A stretch of DNA of 64,000 nt, from NCBI GenBank assembly GCA_905479945.1, contig CAJQOP010000059.1, forward strand, positions 1 to 64,000, in the 5' to 3' direction. Below are positions 28,468-38,737 of the stretch, one piece after another. Every line of letters starts with the position of its first letter. Within the stretch, counting starts at the first letter, position 1. The notes under the pieces were generated by a model. The model saw nothing but the letters and a program-made list of their open reading frames with translations, had not been told where the DNA came from and did no database searches. The position numbers and the translations under genes are program-made. The DNA comes from an uncultured Glaciecola sp. Its GTDB lineage: Bacteria > Pseudomonadota > Gammaproteobacteria > Enterobacterales > Alteromonadaceae.

Positions 28468-28500
28468 TAAAACCAAAAACTGTACAGCAGGTTACTTATT
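28468..28500. promoter_or_regulatory. Candidate BirA operator between bioA and bioB
   Basis: AAACC and GGTT half-sites face each other across 15 bases (AAAACC, then 15 bases, then GGTTAC) just in front of bioA. The geometry resembles the gammaproteobacterial BirA site (TTGTAAACC, 14-16 bases, GGTTTACAA), but the outer bases match poorly. The position between the divergent bio genes is right. Weak support overall. Confidence 0.3.
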
Positions 28501-29779
28501 GAACAATATAGAATTTGATAAACGCCATATTTGGCACCCATACACGTCAGCAACCAACCCACTTCCTTGCTACGAAGTAAACGGCGCGAGTGGAGTTGAA
28601 CTCAGCTTAAGCACTGGTGAGAAGCTCATAGATGGCATGTCATCTTGGTGGGCCGCGGTGCATGGTTACAATCATCCTAAGCTGAATAAAGCGGCTCATC
28701 AGCAGATTGATGCTTTTTCACACGTTATGTTTGGGGGAATTACTCACCAACCCGCAATAGACTTATGTCGTAAATTAATTCAGATAACACCTGAAGGGCT
28801 AAATCGTGTATTTTTAGCTGACTCCGGTTCAGTTGCTGTAGAAGTCGCGATCAAAATGGCACTGCAATATTGGGCATGCCAAGGTCGTTCACAAAAATCT
28901 AAGTTAATTGCCCCACGCAACGGCTACCACGGCGATACCTTTGCCGCTATGTCTGTATGCGATCCCGTTAACGGGATGCACAGCCTATTTCAGAAAAGCT
29001 TAATCGAACACTTTTTTGCGCCCGCACCACAAACAAAGTTTGGACAAACGTGGAATGCAGATGACGTGTTACCTATCAGAGATATCCTTGAAAAGCATCA
29101 TCACGAAATTGCAGCGTTAATATTAGAACCTGTAGTGCAAGGTGCAGGAGGCATGCGTTTATATCATCCAGAATATGTTAAGGCATGCCGAAAATTATGC
29201 GATGAATTCAACATACTTTTAATTTGCGATGAAATTGCGACAGGCTTTGGTAGAACAGGAAAACTATTTGCCTGCGAGCACGCAAACATAAGCCCTGACA
29301 TTTTATGTTTAGGCAAAGCGCTTACCGGCGGCTATATGACAATGGCAGCAACGCTATGTACCGATGAAGTTGCTGAAGGAACATGCGTTGGCGAACCTGG
29401 CGTATTCATGCACGGACCAACCTATATGGGGAATCCATTGGCATGCGCTGTGGCAAACGCAAGCATAGATTTGATTATTGCAGGAGATTGGGAGCAGCAA
29501 GTTCCTCGTATTGAGAAACAACTGCAAGACGAGTTGTTTCCATTGACTAAGTTTGACTCTGTTGCGGACGTCAGAGTGCTCGGCGCAATTGGTGTTGTTG
29601 AAATGAAACAGGCGGTTAACGTCGCTGAAATTCAAAAAATATTTGTACATCAAGGTGTATGGATTAGACCTTTTGGTAAGCTTGTTTATATCATGCCGCC
29701 CTATATCATTGAGCCCTCACAACTATCTCAACTTACCTCCGCAATTGAATTTGCAATTAAGAAGCTGTATCCGAACTAA
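28499..29779 (+). CDS. bioA: Adenosylmethionine-8-amino-7-oxononanoate aminotransferase
   Basis: 426 residues from a TTG at 28499-28501, close to the usual BioA length. Converts KAPA to diaminopelargonic acid using SAM as amino donor. Class III aminotransferase motifs: DKRHIWHPYTSATNP, MSSWWAAVHGYNHPKL, FLADSGSVAVEVAIKMA, YHGDTFAAMSVCDP, ICDEIATGFGRTGKLFACEH and the PLP lysine in LCLGKALTGGYM. An ATG at 28439 would add 20 residues unlike BioA, so I prefer the TTG, preceded by AGG at about ten bases. It diverges from bioBFCD. Confidence 0.93.
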   Translation: MNNIEFDKRHIWHPYTSATNPLPCYEVNGASGVELSLSTGEKLIDGMSSWWAAVHGYNHPKLNKAAHQQIDAFSHVMFGGITHQPAIDLCRKLIQITPEGLNRVFLADSGSVAVEVAIKMALQYWACQGRSQKSKLIAPRNGYHGDTFAAMSVCDPVNGMHSLFQKSLIEHFFAPAPQTKFGQTWNADDVLPIRDILEKHHHEIAALILEPVVQGAGGMRLYHPEYVKACRKLCDEFNILLICDEIATGFGRTGKLFACEHANISPDILCLGKALTGGYMTMAATLCTDEVAEGTCVGEPGVFMHGPTYMGNPLACAVANASIDLIIAGDWEQQVPRIEKQLQDELFPLTKFDSVADVRVLGAIGVVEMKQAVNVAEIQKIFVHQGVWIRPFGKLVYIMPPYIIEPSQLSQLTSAIEFAIKKLYPN

Positions 29780-29927
29780 CTCAGCCCCCCTGTTGCATAG
29801 CTCTGGTATTGTGTTTATTCTTTATCGGCGCTTTAGCGCGACCTGATCAATAACAGCGTTCAGGCGCCTGTAATATGGCAACGCCATTCAGTTTATCTTG
29901 GTTAATACTGCAATATAAGGATGTTTT

Positions 29928-31094
29928 ATGCGCTCAACTTCAATTGATGCACTGCGCGGTATCGCTATTTTAGGTATTCTATTTATGAATATCCCTTTTC
30001 ACGCAAATATGTTGCTTGGCTATGTTCCCTTCGAATCTATGCTAAGTAGCGATAAACTGATCACCCTCTTGTACAGCATATTTGCAGATGGTCGATTTAG
30101 AACCCTTTTTTGTTTATTGTTTGGCGCTGGATTGGCAATTCAATATGAATCCTGCATTCGGAAGGGAATCGATACCACGATTTTCTTAAAATCTAGGCTG
30201 AAATGGTTATTACTCTTTGGTTTTATTCATGGCGTATTTATCTTCGGTGGCGACATTCTTATGTTTTATAGCGTAGCGGGTTTCCTTTTGATTAAAGGGC
30301 TGCCCTTGGAAACTGAAGTATTATTACAAAAAGCACGTAAATTTTTACTTATTGGCTGCACAATTATACTGCTAATCGCAATAGGCGCAGTGGCCTTTGC
30401 TGATATGAGTGACCAAGTAGTAAGGGGTTCAGACGAATATATTGAGTCTATTGCGCTTTGGCAGGGTAATTATTGGTTTCAGACTATGGTGAATGCTGGT
30501 TTTTCTATAGGTTTAGTCATTCTTTCTCCTTTGTTTATATTATGGCAAACACTTGGGCTGATGTATTTAGGCAGCTACCTCTACCGAATTGGTTTTTTTA
30601 CACAAGGTTTTAGCCAATCGACGTTCATAAAAATTACTACTTTCGCCATTGTCAGTACCCTCTTATGTATTGCACCTCAACTCTTAATGGAGAATATAGC
30701 TGCCGAAATTATCCCCCTATTCTCAAGTGTTTCTGCCGTTTTTGTTGGCTTAGTTTATGCGCATATTGTGGTTAAACTCTGTCAGTCAAAAAGCGCAGTG
30801 CTTGATATGCTGGCGGCTACTGGTAAAATGGCTTTTAGCTTATACATTTTACAGTCTATCGTTATGGGGCTTATGCTGCGTTGGGGAATACCTGAATTTA
30901 GTTTAAGTGCTACGCATTTTGACTATATGTTAATCGTTGTAGCATATACGCTTATTCAAATACTGATGGCTAATCTCTATTTACGCAAATATGAACAAGG
31001 GCCACTAGAGCTACTATGGCGTAAGCTTTATAACAAAAGCATAAATAAGAAGCTTCAAGCCCAAGTAAAAGCAAAAGAATCTGAAGCCAGCTGA
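29928..31094 (+). CDS. DUF418 (YeiB-like) membrane protein
   Basis: 388 residues with about nine to ten membrane helices. The opening RSTSIDALRGIAILGILFMNIPFH and FRTLFCLLFGAGLAIQYE are characteristic of the DUF418/YeiB family; the C-terminal third is the DUF418 domain (GKMAFSLYILQSIV). Family function is unknown. AAGGA (29914-29918) stands ten bases before the ATG. It is alone between bioA and the convergent chemoreceptor gene. Confidence 0.9.
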   Translation: MRSTSIDALRGIAILGILFMNIPFHANMLLGYVPFESMLSSDKLITLLYSIFADGRFRTLFCLLFGAGLAIQYESCIRKGIDTTIFLKSRLKWLLLFGFIHGVFIFGGDILMFYSVAGFLLIKGLPLETEVLLQKARKFLLIGCTIILLIAIGAVAFADMSDQVVRGSDEYIESIALWQGNYWFQTMVNAGFSIGLVILSPLFILWQTLGLMYLGSYLYRIGFFTQGFSQSTFIKITTFAIVSTLLCIAPQLLMENIAAEIIPLFSSVSAVFVGLVYAHIVVKLCQSKSAVLDMLAATGKMAFSLYILQSIVMGLMLRWGIPEFSLSATHFDYMLIVVAYTLIQILMANLYLRKYEQGPLELLWRKLYNKSINKKLQAQVKAKESEAS

Positions 31095-31163
31095 GCTATC
31101 GAACTTGATGTGCTTTTTAGTATAAATATGAAGCCAATCCTGCCCTTGCTTGCAGTGCTATGA

Positions 31164-33518
31164 TTACTTAAATCTAGATACCATCTGTACCAAGTTGCCC
31201 GCCTGCTGTTGCATGCTCTCCGCTGCTGCTGCAGCTTGTTCCACCAATGCGGCATTCTGTTGGGTAGCATCGTCCATCTGAATCACTGCGTTTGAAACCT
31301 CCGCGATACCATCACTTTGCTCGCGGCTTGCATCAGAAATTTCCGTCACCAATACGGCGACTTGCTTGCAACTAACCACAACTTCATCCATGGCTGTTTC
31401 AGTGGTTTGCACTTGCTGAGCTCCAATGTTGACCTTTGCGACTGACGTTCCGATTAGGTCTTTGATTTCCTTGGCTGCTGATGCGCTGCGCTGCGCCAAG
31501 TTTCTCACTTCTGATGCGACTACGGCAAAACCGCGACCTTCATCGCCAGCGCGTGCTGCTTCTACCGCCGCGTTGAGCGCGAGGATATTGGTCTGGAAAG
31601 CTATACCGTCAATGACGCTGATAATGTCGCTTATCTTCTTCGAGCTGGTCTGTATTTCACCCATGGTTACAGAGACCTGCCCAACGGCATTACCCCCCCT
31701 TGCCACACCAACATCCGAGGAGTTAGCAAGTTGCTTAGCCTTATCAGCACTCATGGCATTCTTATCCACAGTCACTTTGATTTGCTCCATCGCTGCGCTA
31801 GTTTCTTCCAAGTTGGCAGCCTGCTGTTCTGTACGACTGGAGAGCTCCTGATTACCAGTGGCGATTTCCGTGGCTCCAGTTCTAATGGCATCACTGGCCT
31901 GACTAATCTCTGCAATTACCGCTCGCAATTGTTCCACTGTTGTATTCGTGTCCTCTTTCAATTGTAAAAAGGTGCCCTGATAATCACCTTTTATAGTATC
32001 GGTCAGATCACACTTCGCCAGAGCTCTGAGTACTCGCGACACTTCGCCCAGTCCGGTATCACTTGTTTCCATGAGTTGATTCAGCCCCGCGACCATGTCG
32101 TTAAACTCATTTTGGTATTTACTCGTATCGCCGCGTACGGCAAAGTCACCTGCTGCCGCAGCCGTCACCAAGGTCTTAATTTGAGCGACTAATTCACGAA
32201 GTTGCTGCACCGTCGCGTTGCTATCCTCTTTAAGCTGAAGGAAAGTGCCTTGATAGTTCCCTTCAATCGTTTCACTCAAATCTCCCTTAGACATTGCGGT
32301 CAGAACCCGAGATACGTCATTCAAACCGGTATCGCTGGTTTCCATTAATTGATTTAAGCCGACTATCATCTCTCGGAACTCATGCTGGAATTTACTCTGG
32401 TTGCCGCGAGCTGCAAAGTTACCAGCGACTGCCGCATCTACAAGATTTTTAATTTCACCGCTGATGTCTTGAAGACTGGTTTTAATGCCATCGACGGCCT
32501 CAGTAATTTTAGCTCTCTGGCCTGGTAATCGATCCATAGTGCTTGATAAGTCGCCGTCAGCATAACGCTTGGTGACTTCTACCGCTTTCATTGTAATGGC
32601 AATATTTGATGCCACCAGTTCATTGTTGCCTTTCGCTAATTCACCGAAGATGCCAGGAAAACTGGCTTCATTGACGAAATGATCGATAATCCCATCTTCG
32701 TGTTTACTAGCCATCTCTTGTTGTGCGGCACTGAATTCTTGTAAAGTGATGATCATCGCCTGCATCGCAGTCAGCAATTCGGTAGTCTCATCAGAACCTT
32801 TGACCTCAATGCGGGAGTTTAGATCGCCATTAGCAATTGCCTTAGCGGCATCGACGGCTCGCCCAAGAGGACGCGTGATGCTACGAGTAATCAGAAAGGC
32901 GATTATTCCACCTAGGAGCACAGCAATGACTGATACATTTACCAGCAAGCTTAAAGTCATGCGCTCAAGTGAGTCTGACTCTTTCTTTCTTGCCACTAAT
33001 AGGAGTTTTTCCGCGCCTTGAATTTCTCCAATAAGTACGCGCATGGCGTCCATTGCGGTCTTGCCTTTAGCAGCCTGCTCGAACGCGACTACCGCATCCA
33101 TTGTATCAGTGCCGTTGACGACAGCTCGTCGCAGTTCATTGGCAGGATCGATGGCTTGAATCATCCATTGTTGATAGTTAACGTTTAGTTTTTGAAAGCG
33201 CTGCTGTTGCTTTGGGTTATCTGCGGTCAGCGATGTCACTTTTTTTATGTGAGTCTTGAATGCGATGCTCCCGCTATCATAAGGCTCCAAAGAAGCTTCT
33301 ATGCCACTCAATGCAAAACCCCGTTGCCCAGTTTCAATATTGATAAGGCTTTCAAGAATCCCCTGAACCTCTGCTAACACTGCGTGCGTATGCTCATTCC
33401 AGCGATTGGCATCGCTTGCGCGCGAAAAATTCACGTACGTAACAGTAGCCAGAATTAACATCAACGCAATGATGATAGTAAATCCAAGGTATAGTTTCCT
33501 ACCAATTGTTAAGTTCAT
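31164..33518 (-). CDS. Methyl-accepting chemotaxis protein with CHASE3 sensor and repeated HAMP-like domains
   Basis: 784 residues. TM1 about 9-31; a CHASE3-type periplasmic helical bundle ([16 protein letters not shown]) to about 180; TM2 about 187-210; a HAMP domain; then HAMP-like linker units. A repeat of about 90 residues, including [13 protein letters not shown] and [11 protein letters not shown], occurs twice (about 360-450 and 450-540). The C-terminal signalling domain has the tip [23 protein letters not shown], with methylation-helix glutamates on both sides. There is no CheR-binding pentapeptide at the C-terminus. The ligand is unknown and no che gene is nearby. Base composition looks more GC-rich than in its neighbours. 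Confidence 0.94.
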   Translation of the reverse strand: MNLTIGRKLYLGFTIIIALMLILATVTYVNFSRASDANRWNEHTHAVLAEVQGILESLINIETGQRGFALSGIEASLEPYDSGSIAFKTHIKKVTSLTADNPKQQQRFQKLNVNYQQWMIQAIDPANELRRAVVNGTDTMDAVVAFEQAAKGKTAMDAMRVLIGEIQGAEKLLLVARKKESDSLERMTLSLLVNVSVIAVLLGGIIAFLITRSITRPLGRAVDAAKAIANGDLNSRIEVKGSDETTELLTAMQAMIITLQEFSAAQQEMASKHEDGIIDHFVNEASFPGIFGELAKGNNELVASNIAITMKAVEVTKRYADGDLSSTMDRLPGQRAKITEAVDGIKTSLQDISGEIKNLVDAAVAGNFAARGNQSKFQHEFREMIVGLNQLMETSDTGLNDVSRVLTAMSKGDLSETIEGNYQGTFLQLKEDSNATVQQLRELVAQIKTLVTAAAAGDFAVRGDTSKYQNEFNDMVAGLNQLMETSDTGLGEVSRVLRALAKCDLTDTIKGDYQGTFLQLKEDTNTTVEQLRAVIAEISQASDAIRTGATEIATGNQELSSRTEQQAANLEETSAAMEQIKVTVDKNAMSADKAKQLANSSDVGVARGGNAVGQVSVTMGEIQTSSKKISDIISVIDGIAFQTNILALNAAVEAARAGDEGRGFAVVASEVRNLAQRSASAAKEIKDLIGTSVAKVNIGAQQVQTTETAMDEVVVSCKQVAVLVTEISDASREQSDGIAEVSNAVIQMDDATQQNAALVEQAAAAAESMQQQAGNLVQMVSRFK

Positions 33519-33772
33519 TTTCTAGATTCCGTAATACATTTTTGAAAAAGAGGGGCTTTAAAATAGAGCCTGCATAAGCCTTGCAGTCTTTGCGTTCTTT
33601 CTATTTCTTTGATTCTTAAACTAATGTATCGGAAGACTGCTGCCGAGCTTTAATTCTTCTTTGTGGTAAGAGCTCATTGAGATGACGTTTATCGGCCCTT
33701 TTGCGAGCATTACTCTTGAAAATTAGCCGCCATCAACTGGCTTAGCTGTGTTGAATGTGGGTACTCAAACAA

Positions 33773-35323
33773 TCAACCCTGTCTTGTTTTAGTCTCATTG
33801 TGACAGTTGTTAAATGTTTGACCATCAATAACAACTTGCGCATTATTACCTTTAGACCAAAACAACATATCGGTATCCTCATAGCGAACGCCTGAAGCGC
33901 TGATTTTACGCGGCAACGAAAATAATCGCTTACCAATTTGAAGGCTGGCCAAACCGCTGCCTTCCCGCAGGATGAACTGAGCGCTATCGCAAACCCAATT
34001 ACTGGTGCGAATTAATGCAGGTTCCGGGTTATATAGAATCGGTGCAAACGAGGTCAGACTGCCGTCGTTGCTAGCTGGCTCAATTTGCATTAGCTTGGCC
34101 ATTAATGAATAAAGATCAATGCTGCGAACTGTTGGAACTAAGGTTCCAGCTGCAAATGCAGGGCCGTGGGCGATAAAAACACCTTGCATATTATGCCAAG
34201 CAGGGTCCCAGCCATGCATACCTTTCAAAGAGTCTGGGTTCATTTCGGCGTAGTAGGACTTTTCGGAAACCATCCAGCCAAGATCAGCTTCAGCAACAAG
34301 GTCAGCAACTCGCTTGTGATTGCTGAAGCGATATCTGGGCGGTACATCGGCTTTCTTCCAAACCCGCATGTTCGGATGAGCGTCATTTAATTTTTCAAAA
34401 ACTTCGTCAACCGTCAAACCATCTTCTGTTGTCCAAATATGCGCAACAGGACCCCAATCGGATACCTTCACTCTAGTCAGGTCGATAAATTCATCGAGCA
34501 GAACGTAGCGGCCTAAATCAACCTCTTCCATACCGTGGTCGGAGGTGATCAAAATATGCATATTATTGAACAAGCCTCGCTGCTCTATGCCTTCAATAAG
34601 GAGACCAAGGGCTCTATCCACCTCGTGGAGTGCAGCAATAACTTGCGGATGGCCTGGGCCATTATGATGACCGGCGCTATCAACAACGGAAAAATATAGA
34701 CTTAAAAATTCTGGCCGCTCTTCACCGGGCAAATCCAGCCATTCCAGCACCTTATTAATACGTTCATCATGCGGTGTATCTCCGGCAAAGGGCATCCAGA
34801 TAGATGGGCGCATACCGCCGATATCAGCTTCTGATCCCGGCCAAAAATAAGTTGCAGCTTGTTTGCCCGTTTTTTCCAAGGTGTTCCAGATAGGTTCCCC
34901 ATCATACCAATAGCCATCACTAACGGCTTCTCGGTTGCCGAGCGAGAACTCGGAACGACGATCCGGATCCCACATGTTGTTCGATACTACGCCCGTGCTA
35001 TCAGGGTAAAGACCAGTTACCGTCGAGTAATGTGTAACAAAGGTTTTGGTCGGAAAAACGTGCTGCAAAGAATCCGCTCGCAGGCCTCCATTAGCCAGAC
35101 GCGCAAGGCTAGGAAACTCGCTCATTTCTAAGTAGTCATGCCTAACTCCATCAATCGAAATAAGCAGCAACGGAGGGGCTAAGTTTGGTTCAGCAGCAAT
35201 ACTTTGAATAAAGGTGCTGGACTTATCAATGGTGCTGGACTTATCAATGGTGCTGCAGCTAACCAGCACAATGAAAGCGAATGCGACCACAGCAAGCAAG
35301 TAATGAGCTTTGAATTTCAACAT
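33773..35323 (-). CDS. Lipoprotein nucleotide pyrophosphatase/phosphodiesterase (NPP, alkaline phosphatase superfamily)
   Basis: 516 residues. A lipobox (LVSC, Cys23) predicts lipidation. Next comes a duplicated STIDKS linker, from an 18-bp tandem repeat at 35213-35248. The catalytic core has LLLISIDGVRHDYL (metal Asp), the nucleophile FPTKTFVTHYSTVTGLYP (Thr of TKTF), FSVVDSAGHHNGPGHP (Asp/His ligands), ITSDHGMEEV, and a late GMHGWDP His. This is a complete NPP set. It probably hydrolyses nucleotide or phosphodiester bonds in the periplasm. It is the second phosphatase-superfamily gene in the window, and unlike 6884-8556 it is intact. Confidence 0.92.
   Translation of the reverse strand: MLKFKAHYLLAVVAFAFIVLVSCSTIDKSSTIDKSSTFIQSIAAEPNLAPPLLLISIDGVRHDYLEMSEFPSLARLANGGLRADSLQHVFPTKTFVTHYSTVTGLYPDSTGVVSNNMWDPDRRSEFSLGNREAVSDGYWYDGEPIWNTLEKTGKQAATYFWPGSEADIGGMRPSIWMPFAGDTPHDERINKVLEWLDLPGEERPEFLSLYFSVVDSAGHHNGPGHPQVIAALHEVDRALGLLIEGIEQRGLFNNMHILITSDHGMEEVDLGRYVLLDEFIDLTRVKVSDWGPVAHIWTTEDGLTVDEVFEKLNDAHPNMRVWKKADVPPRYRFSNHKRVADLVAEADLGWMVSEKSYYAEMNPDSLKGMHGWDPAWHNMQGVFIAHGPAFAAGTLVPTVRSIDLYSLMAKLMQIEPASNDGSLTSFAPILYNPEPALIRTSNWVCDSAQFILREGSGLASLQIGKRLFSLPRKISASGVRYEDTDMLFWSKGNNAQVVIDGQTFNNCHNETKTRQG
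35213..35248. repeat. 18-bp in-frame tandem duplication in a lipoprotein linker
   Basis: GGTGCTGGACTTATCAAT occurs twice with a partial third copy. It adds six residues per unit right after the lipidated cysteine of the NPP protein, lengthening the linker without shifting frame. Confidence 0.95.
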
Positions 35324-35525
35324 TGGTTCTCAATACCTGTAAAGTTATAGACTAAGGGATGTGCTGCAGGATAGAAGAATAAACCACATGACAAATCTAT
35401 ACAACAGGGATTGATTTCATTGTATTTATAGACATTGAGGGCGCGGGTAAAATCCCTATATTGTCATCAGATATAATGGCGACCTGAATTTGGTGAGCAG
35501 CTAACTGTGCGAAGAATACCGGTTT

Positions 35526-36572
35526 TTAATCATCAGTGCTTATTTTCTTGCGCAGAATCCGGACAATACGGTTGTAAACGACAAGCGCTGTCAACTCTGT
35601 CTCGTCACTGACAGTATTCACAAACTGAATCACGACAGCATCAATGTCAGTGTGGTAACGAGCAATACTCTGGTATCCAAGAACCCAACCCTTATGTTCA
35701 TATACGTAAATAGAAGAATAAATAGCTTGTTCATTTTCATCAAACAATGAGCCATCGTTCAATGCTCTCAAGAATATCCCCACATCCTGAGCTGTTGCTA
35801 ACATTCCGAAATCAATACTCCTAAAATCCTGCTCAATGCCCACGTAATAACCACTCATGACATCGTCAATATCCACTTCTTGAAGTGAACTAAAGGTATT
35901 ATTCAGCCCTAATGGCATCAAAATTTCCTCTTTGATATATTGCTGATGATCATAACCCAAGGTTTTATCGAGGATCTCCGCGATCAAGAAAAAATTCGTA
36001 TTTGAATAACTATATTGCGCATCCGGTTCAAAGTCTGCAGGTAAATCCATAAAAAGCTTAAGCAATTTATCTTTATTTTTCGATGGTTTATCCCACTGAA
36101 AATCAGAATGGTCTGTAAAATTAGGAATACCACTGCGATGTTGCAGCATTAATCTCAAGGTAATTGCTTCTGCATTTTCAATTCTTCCAACAAATTCCGG
36201 CAAAAGGTCTGCCAGCGTATCATCCAGCGACAAACTGTTGTCATTGACCAGCTTGGCGACAGCCGCCGCGACATATAATTTACTAATACTGGCAATTTTG
36301 AATAATGATTGAGGATCTGTTGGTATTTTATTATCTCGGTCTTTCCAGCCAGCAGTATAAAATGCGGGAGCTTGGCCTGCTTCATCCACATACACAATAA
36401 TGCCATCTAAGCCATGTTCAATTGAATCATTCACTTGTTCTTGAACCATATCGGGCAATGGTTTTATCCACGCCCAGATTCCGTTCCACGGCGGGAATAT
36501 AAGAAAAGTGATTATCCCTATGGGAATGAAGATTATTCTAAGTATTTTAACTATGGGTTTCTTTTTTTGCAT
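35526..36572 (-). CDS. Membrane-anchored serine hydrolase (class C beta-lactamase/DD-peptidase fold)
   Basis: 348 residues. One N-terminal membrane segment (about 8-26) puts the enzyme domain in the periplasm. SxxK is SISK in LFKIASISKLYVAAAVAKL. The second motif YSN lies in AQYSYSNTNFFLIAEIL, and LMLQHRSGIPNFTD is the usual strand between them. The third KTG-like box is not clear; HKGWVLGYQSIARYH is the likely site. The role may be D-amino-acid peptidase or esterase rather than antibiotic resistance. Monocistronic, between the NPP and glrR genes on the same strand. Confidence 0.9.
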   Translation of the reverse strand: MQKKKPIVKILRIIFIPIGIITFLIFPPWNGIWAWIKPLPDMVQEQVNDSIEHGLDGIIVYVDEAGQAPAFYTAGWKDRDNKIPTDPQSLFKIASISKLYVAAAVAKLVNDNSLSLDDTLADLLPEFVGRIENAEAITLRLMLQHRSGIPNFTDHSDFQWDKPSKNKDKLLKLFMDLPADFEPDAQYSYSNTNFFLIAEILDKTLGYDHQQYIKEEILMPLGLNNTFSSLQEVDIDDVMSGYYVGIEQDFRSIDFGMLATAQDVGIFLRALNDGSLFDENEQAIYSSIYVYEHKGWVLGYQSIARYHTDIDAVVIQFVNTVSDETELTALVVYNRIVRILRKKISTDD

Positions 36573-36704
36573 TTAAGATTACATTTCCAATGTCTGGTAA
36601 AATCCACTTATAATTTACAAAATTATGTCGGCCGACCGTGAGTGTCGACTTATGATCAATATGAAAGATAGTAACCAATCAATATCAGTAGCTATAAGCT
36701 CGAT

Positions 36705-36742
36705 TTTTATTATCGCTGAAGCCTTTTATTATCGCTGAAGCC
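36705..36742. repeat. 19-bp tandem duplication at the glrR 3' end
   Basis: TTTTATTATCGCTGAAGCC twice in a row, ending four bases before the glrR stop codon complement. No hairpin terminator was recognised there. Confidence 0.95.
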
Positions 36743-36746
36743 TTTT

Positions 36747-38132
36747 CTATTCTTTATTACCGCGGAAATCTGCTGCGTTTAGTCCATGCTTTTTAAGTAA
36801 CTTATGCATATCAGTTCGATTTCTTCCAGCAAGTTCAGATGCGCGAGTAACATTACCGTCAGCTAGTTGCAAAAGGCGACACAAATATTGATATTCAAAT
36901 GAATCACGCGCTTCTGTTAGCGTTGGCCAGTTTTGTGATAATTCAGACAGAGCTTGCTCAACTAAACTAAGCGGAATGACAGGTGCATGAGTAAGGGCAA
37001 CACATTGCTCAACAACATTAACTAATTGTCTCACGTTGCCCGGCCAATCACTTGTTACCAAAAGATTTAGTGCATCAGAAGCAAAACGAGTTACCTTAAC
37101 GCCATGTTTGGCAGCACTTTGTTTTAATAAATAGTCGGTTAATAAAGGAATATCCTCAAACCTTTCTTTTAAAGAAGGTATACGAAGATTAACCACATTT
37201 AAGCGGTAATATAAATCTTCTCGGAAGCGGTTCTCTTCCATCTCCAACTGCAGATCTTTGTGGGTTGCTGAGATAATTCTGACATCAATATCAATGTTAG
37301 TTGCACTGCCCACTGGACGCACAGTACGTTCTTGAATGGCTCGGAGTAATTTCACTTGCAAAGATGTAGGCATATCACCTATTTCATCTAAAAATAAGGT
37401 GCCGCCGTGGGCTTCTCTAAAAAGTCCTGTTGAAGACTGCACCGCGCCAGTGAATGCGCCTTTGGTATGTCCAAACAACTCTGATTCCAACAAGTTTTCA
37501 GGCAAGGCCCCGCAGTTAATAGCCACAAATGGTTTGTTAGCTCGATCACTGGCTTTGTGAATGGCTTTTGCCAATAATTCTTTACCTGTTCCACTCGCGC
37601 CATTTATTAAAACACTCACGTTCTTACCGGCAATGCGATGAGCTTGGTGAAGTAACTTAATCATTTCCGGCGCACGGGTAACTATATCTTTGCACCAATC
37701 GCCAATATCACTTGTTGTATTTTTTTGTGTAGCTCTAGATAAGACTTTGCGTAGTTCATCATGATCGATAGGCTTAGTTAAAAAACCAAATACACCTTTT
37801 TGAGTGGCTGCTACGGCATCTTTTATCGTTCCATGAGCGGTCATCAATACAACGGGCAAGTTGTTATAACGATGTAATATTTCATCAAAGAAGCTCAAAC
37901 CATCTAGTCCCGGCATACGAACATCGCTCAATACAACATCAAACTTGTTATTGAACATTATTCTGAGGGCTTGGGTCGCATTCTCTGAAGACGTTACATC
38001 GTAACCTTCACCCTGCAAACGTATTGTTAGTAAACGAAGCAGGTTTTCATCATCTTCTACTAACAGCAATCGAGGAATATTTTTAGACTTATTTTTCAAG
38101 GTACTTTCAATTTCCGCTGGATTTGTGGTCAC
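36747..38132 (-). CDS. glrR: Sigma-54-dependent response regulator GlrR (QseF)
   Basis: 461 residues. Receiver domain (LLLVEDDENLL, phosphoacceptor in VLSDVRMPGLDG, Lys in LTKPI), AAA+ domain with Walker A GASGTGKE, the sigma-54 contact loop GAFTGA and Walker B GGTLFLDEIGDMP, then a C-terminal Fis-type helix-turn-helix (GNVTRASELAGRNRTDMHKLLKKHGL). Start is GTG (38130-38132), which overlaps the qseG stop as GTGA and has a GGGGGG(A) ribosome binding site. It is the last gene of glrK-qseG-glrR. In enterobacteria GlrR drives the sRNA GlmY and rpoE; the targets here are unknown. Confidence 0.93.
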   Translation of the reverse strand: MTTNPAEIESTLKNKSKNIPRLLLVEDDENLLRLLTIRLQGEGYDVTSSENATQALRIMFNNKFDVVLSDVRMPGLDGLSFFDEILHRYNNLPVVLMTAHGTIKDAVAATQKGVFGFLTKPIDHDELRKVLSRATQKNTTSDIGDWCKDIVTRAPEMIKLLHQAHRIAGKNVSVLINGASGTGKELLAKAIHKASDRANKPFVAINCGALPENLLESELFGHTKGAFTGAVQSSTGLFREAHGGTLFLDEIGDMPTSLQVKLLRAIQERTVRPVGSATNIDIDVRIISATHKDLQLEMEENRFREDLYYRLNVVNLRIPSLKERFEDIPLLTDYLLKQSAAKHGVKVTRFASDALNLLVTSDWPGNVRQLVNVVEQCVALTHAPVIPLSLVEQALSELSQNWPTLTEARDSFEYQYLCRLLQLADGNVTRASELAGRNRTDMHKLLKKHGLNAADFRGNKE

Positions 38133-38737
38133 TTGCTATCCCCCCTGTTTTGATTAACCATTGACGCTTCAATGTCGAGTAGTTGTTCAACTTGTTTCCG
38201 TTGATTCTCGATTTCTTGATTTTTCTCTGCTATTTGAACTTCTTGTGCTATGAGTGTTTTCTCTTGCCGCCCATTTACTTTGCTCAAAATAGTAATAGCC
38301 GACTCAAGCTCAAGCAATTGTTGGCTTGGTTGAAATATTAGAATATCGAGTACTTGAGTCATTTTTTTATCGGTAAGTGTTTGCAACTCTTCAATCCACT
38401 TCTGAGCTCGCAATCGATTGCGATATGGAGTGTCATCACCTTGACTAAGTAGCACTTTTTCAATCAATGATTTAGGGTCCAAAGCCAAGGCGTCGATCAT
38501 CTCGCTTCTTTCTAACCAAGGCGTAGTTGAGGCCACAATGAGTTTTTCTGCCCACCAATCTAACTCGCAGAATTCTTCAAACCGAGTTATTGTTTCTTGG
38601 CTAATACAATATTTTGTCAAGCTTACATCAGCGACTTCAAGAGGTTCAGATGATTCAAGTAATTCAGGTTTAAATGACTTTAAAAGTTCACAGCCGGAAA
38701 GTGACAACATAATAGCGATGACAACTAAAATTTTCAT
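38129..38737 (-). CDS. qseG: QseG-like outer-membrane lipoprotein of the glr operon
   Basis: 202 residues from the ATG at 38735-38737, which overlaps the glrK stop as ATGA. This start also gives a proper lipoprotein signal (MKILVVIAIMLSLSGC). The middle part is helical, with several tryptophans; the C-terminal third is a coiled coil (LIAQEVQIAEKNQEIENQRK). Sequence is weakly conserved, but position between glrK and glrR, lipidation and coiled coil match QseG/YfhG, which interacts with the kinase. The symbol rests mostly on context. Confidence 0.75.
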   Translation of the reverse strand: MKILVVIAIMLSLSGCELLKSFKPELLESSEPLEVADVSLTKYCISQETITRFEEFCELDWWAEKLIVASTTPWLERSEMIDALALDPKSLIEKVLLSQGDDTPYRNRLRAQKWIEELQTLTDKKMTQVLDILIFQPSQQLLELESAITILSKVNGRQEKTLIAQEVQIAEKNQEIENQRKQVEQLLDIEASMVNQNRGDSK

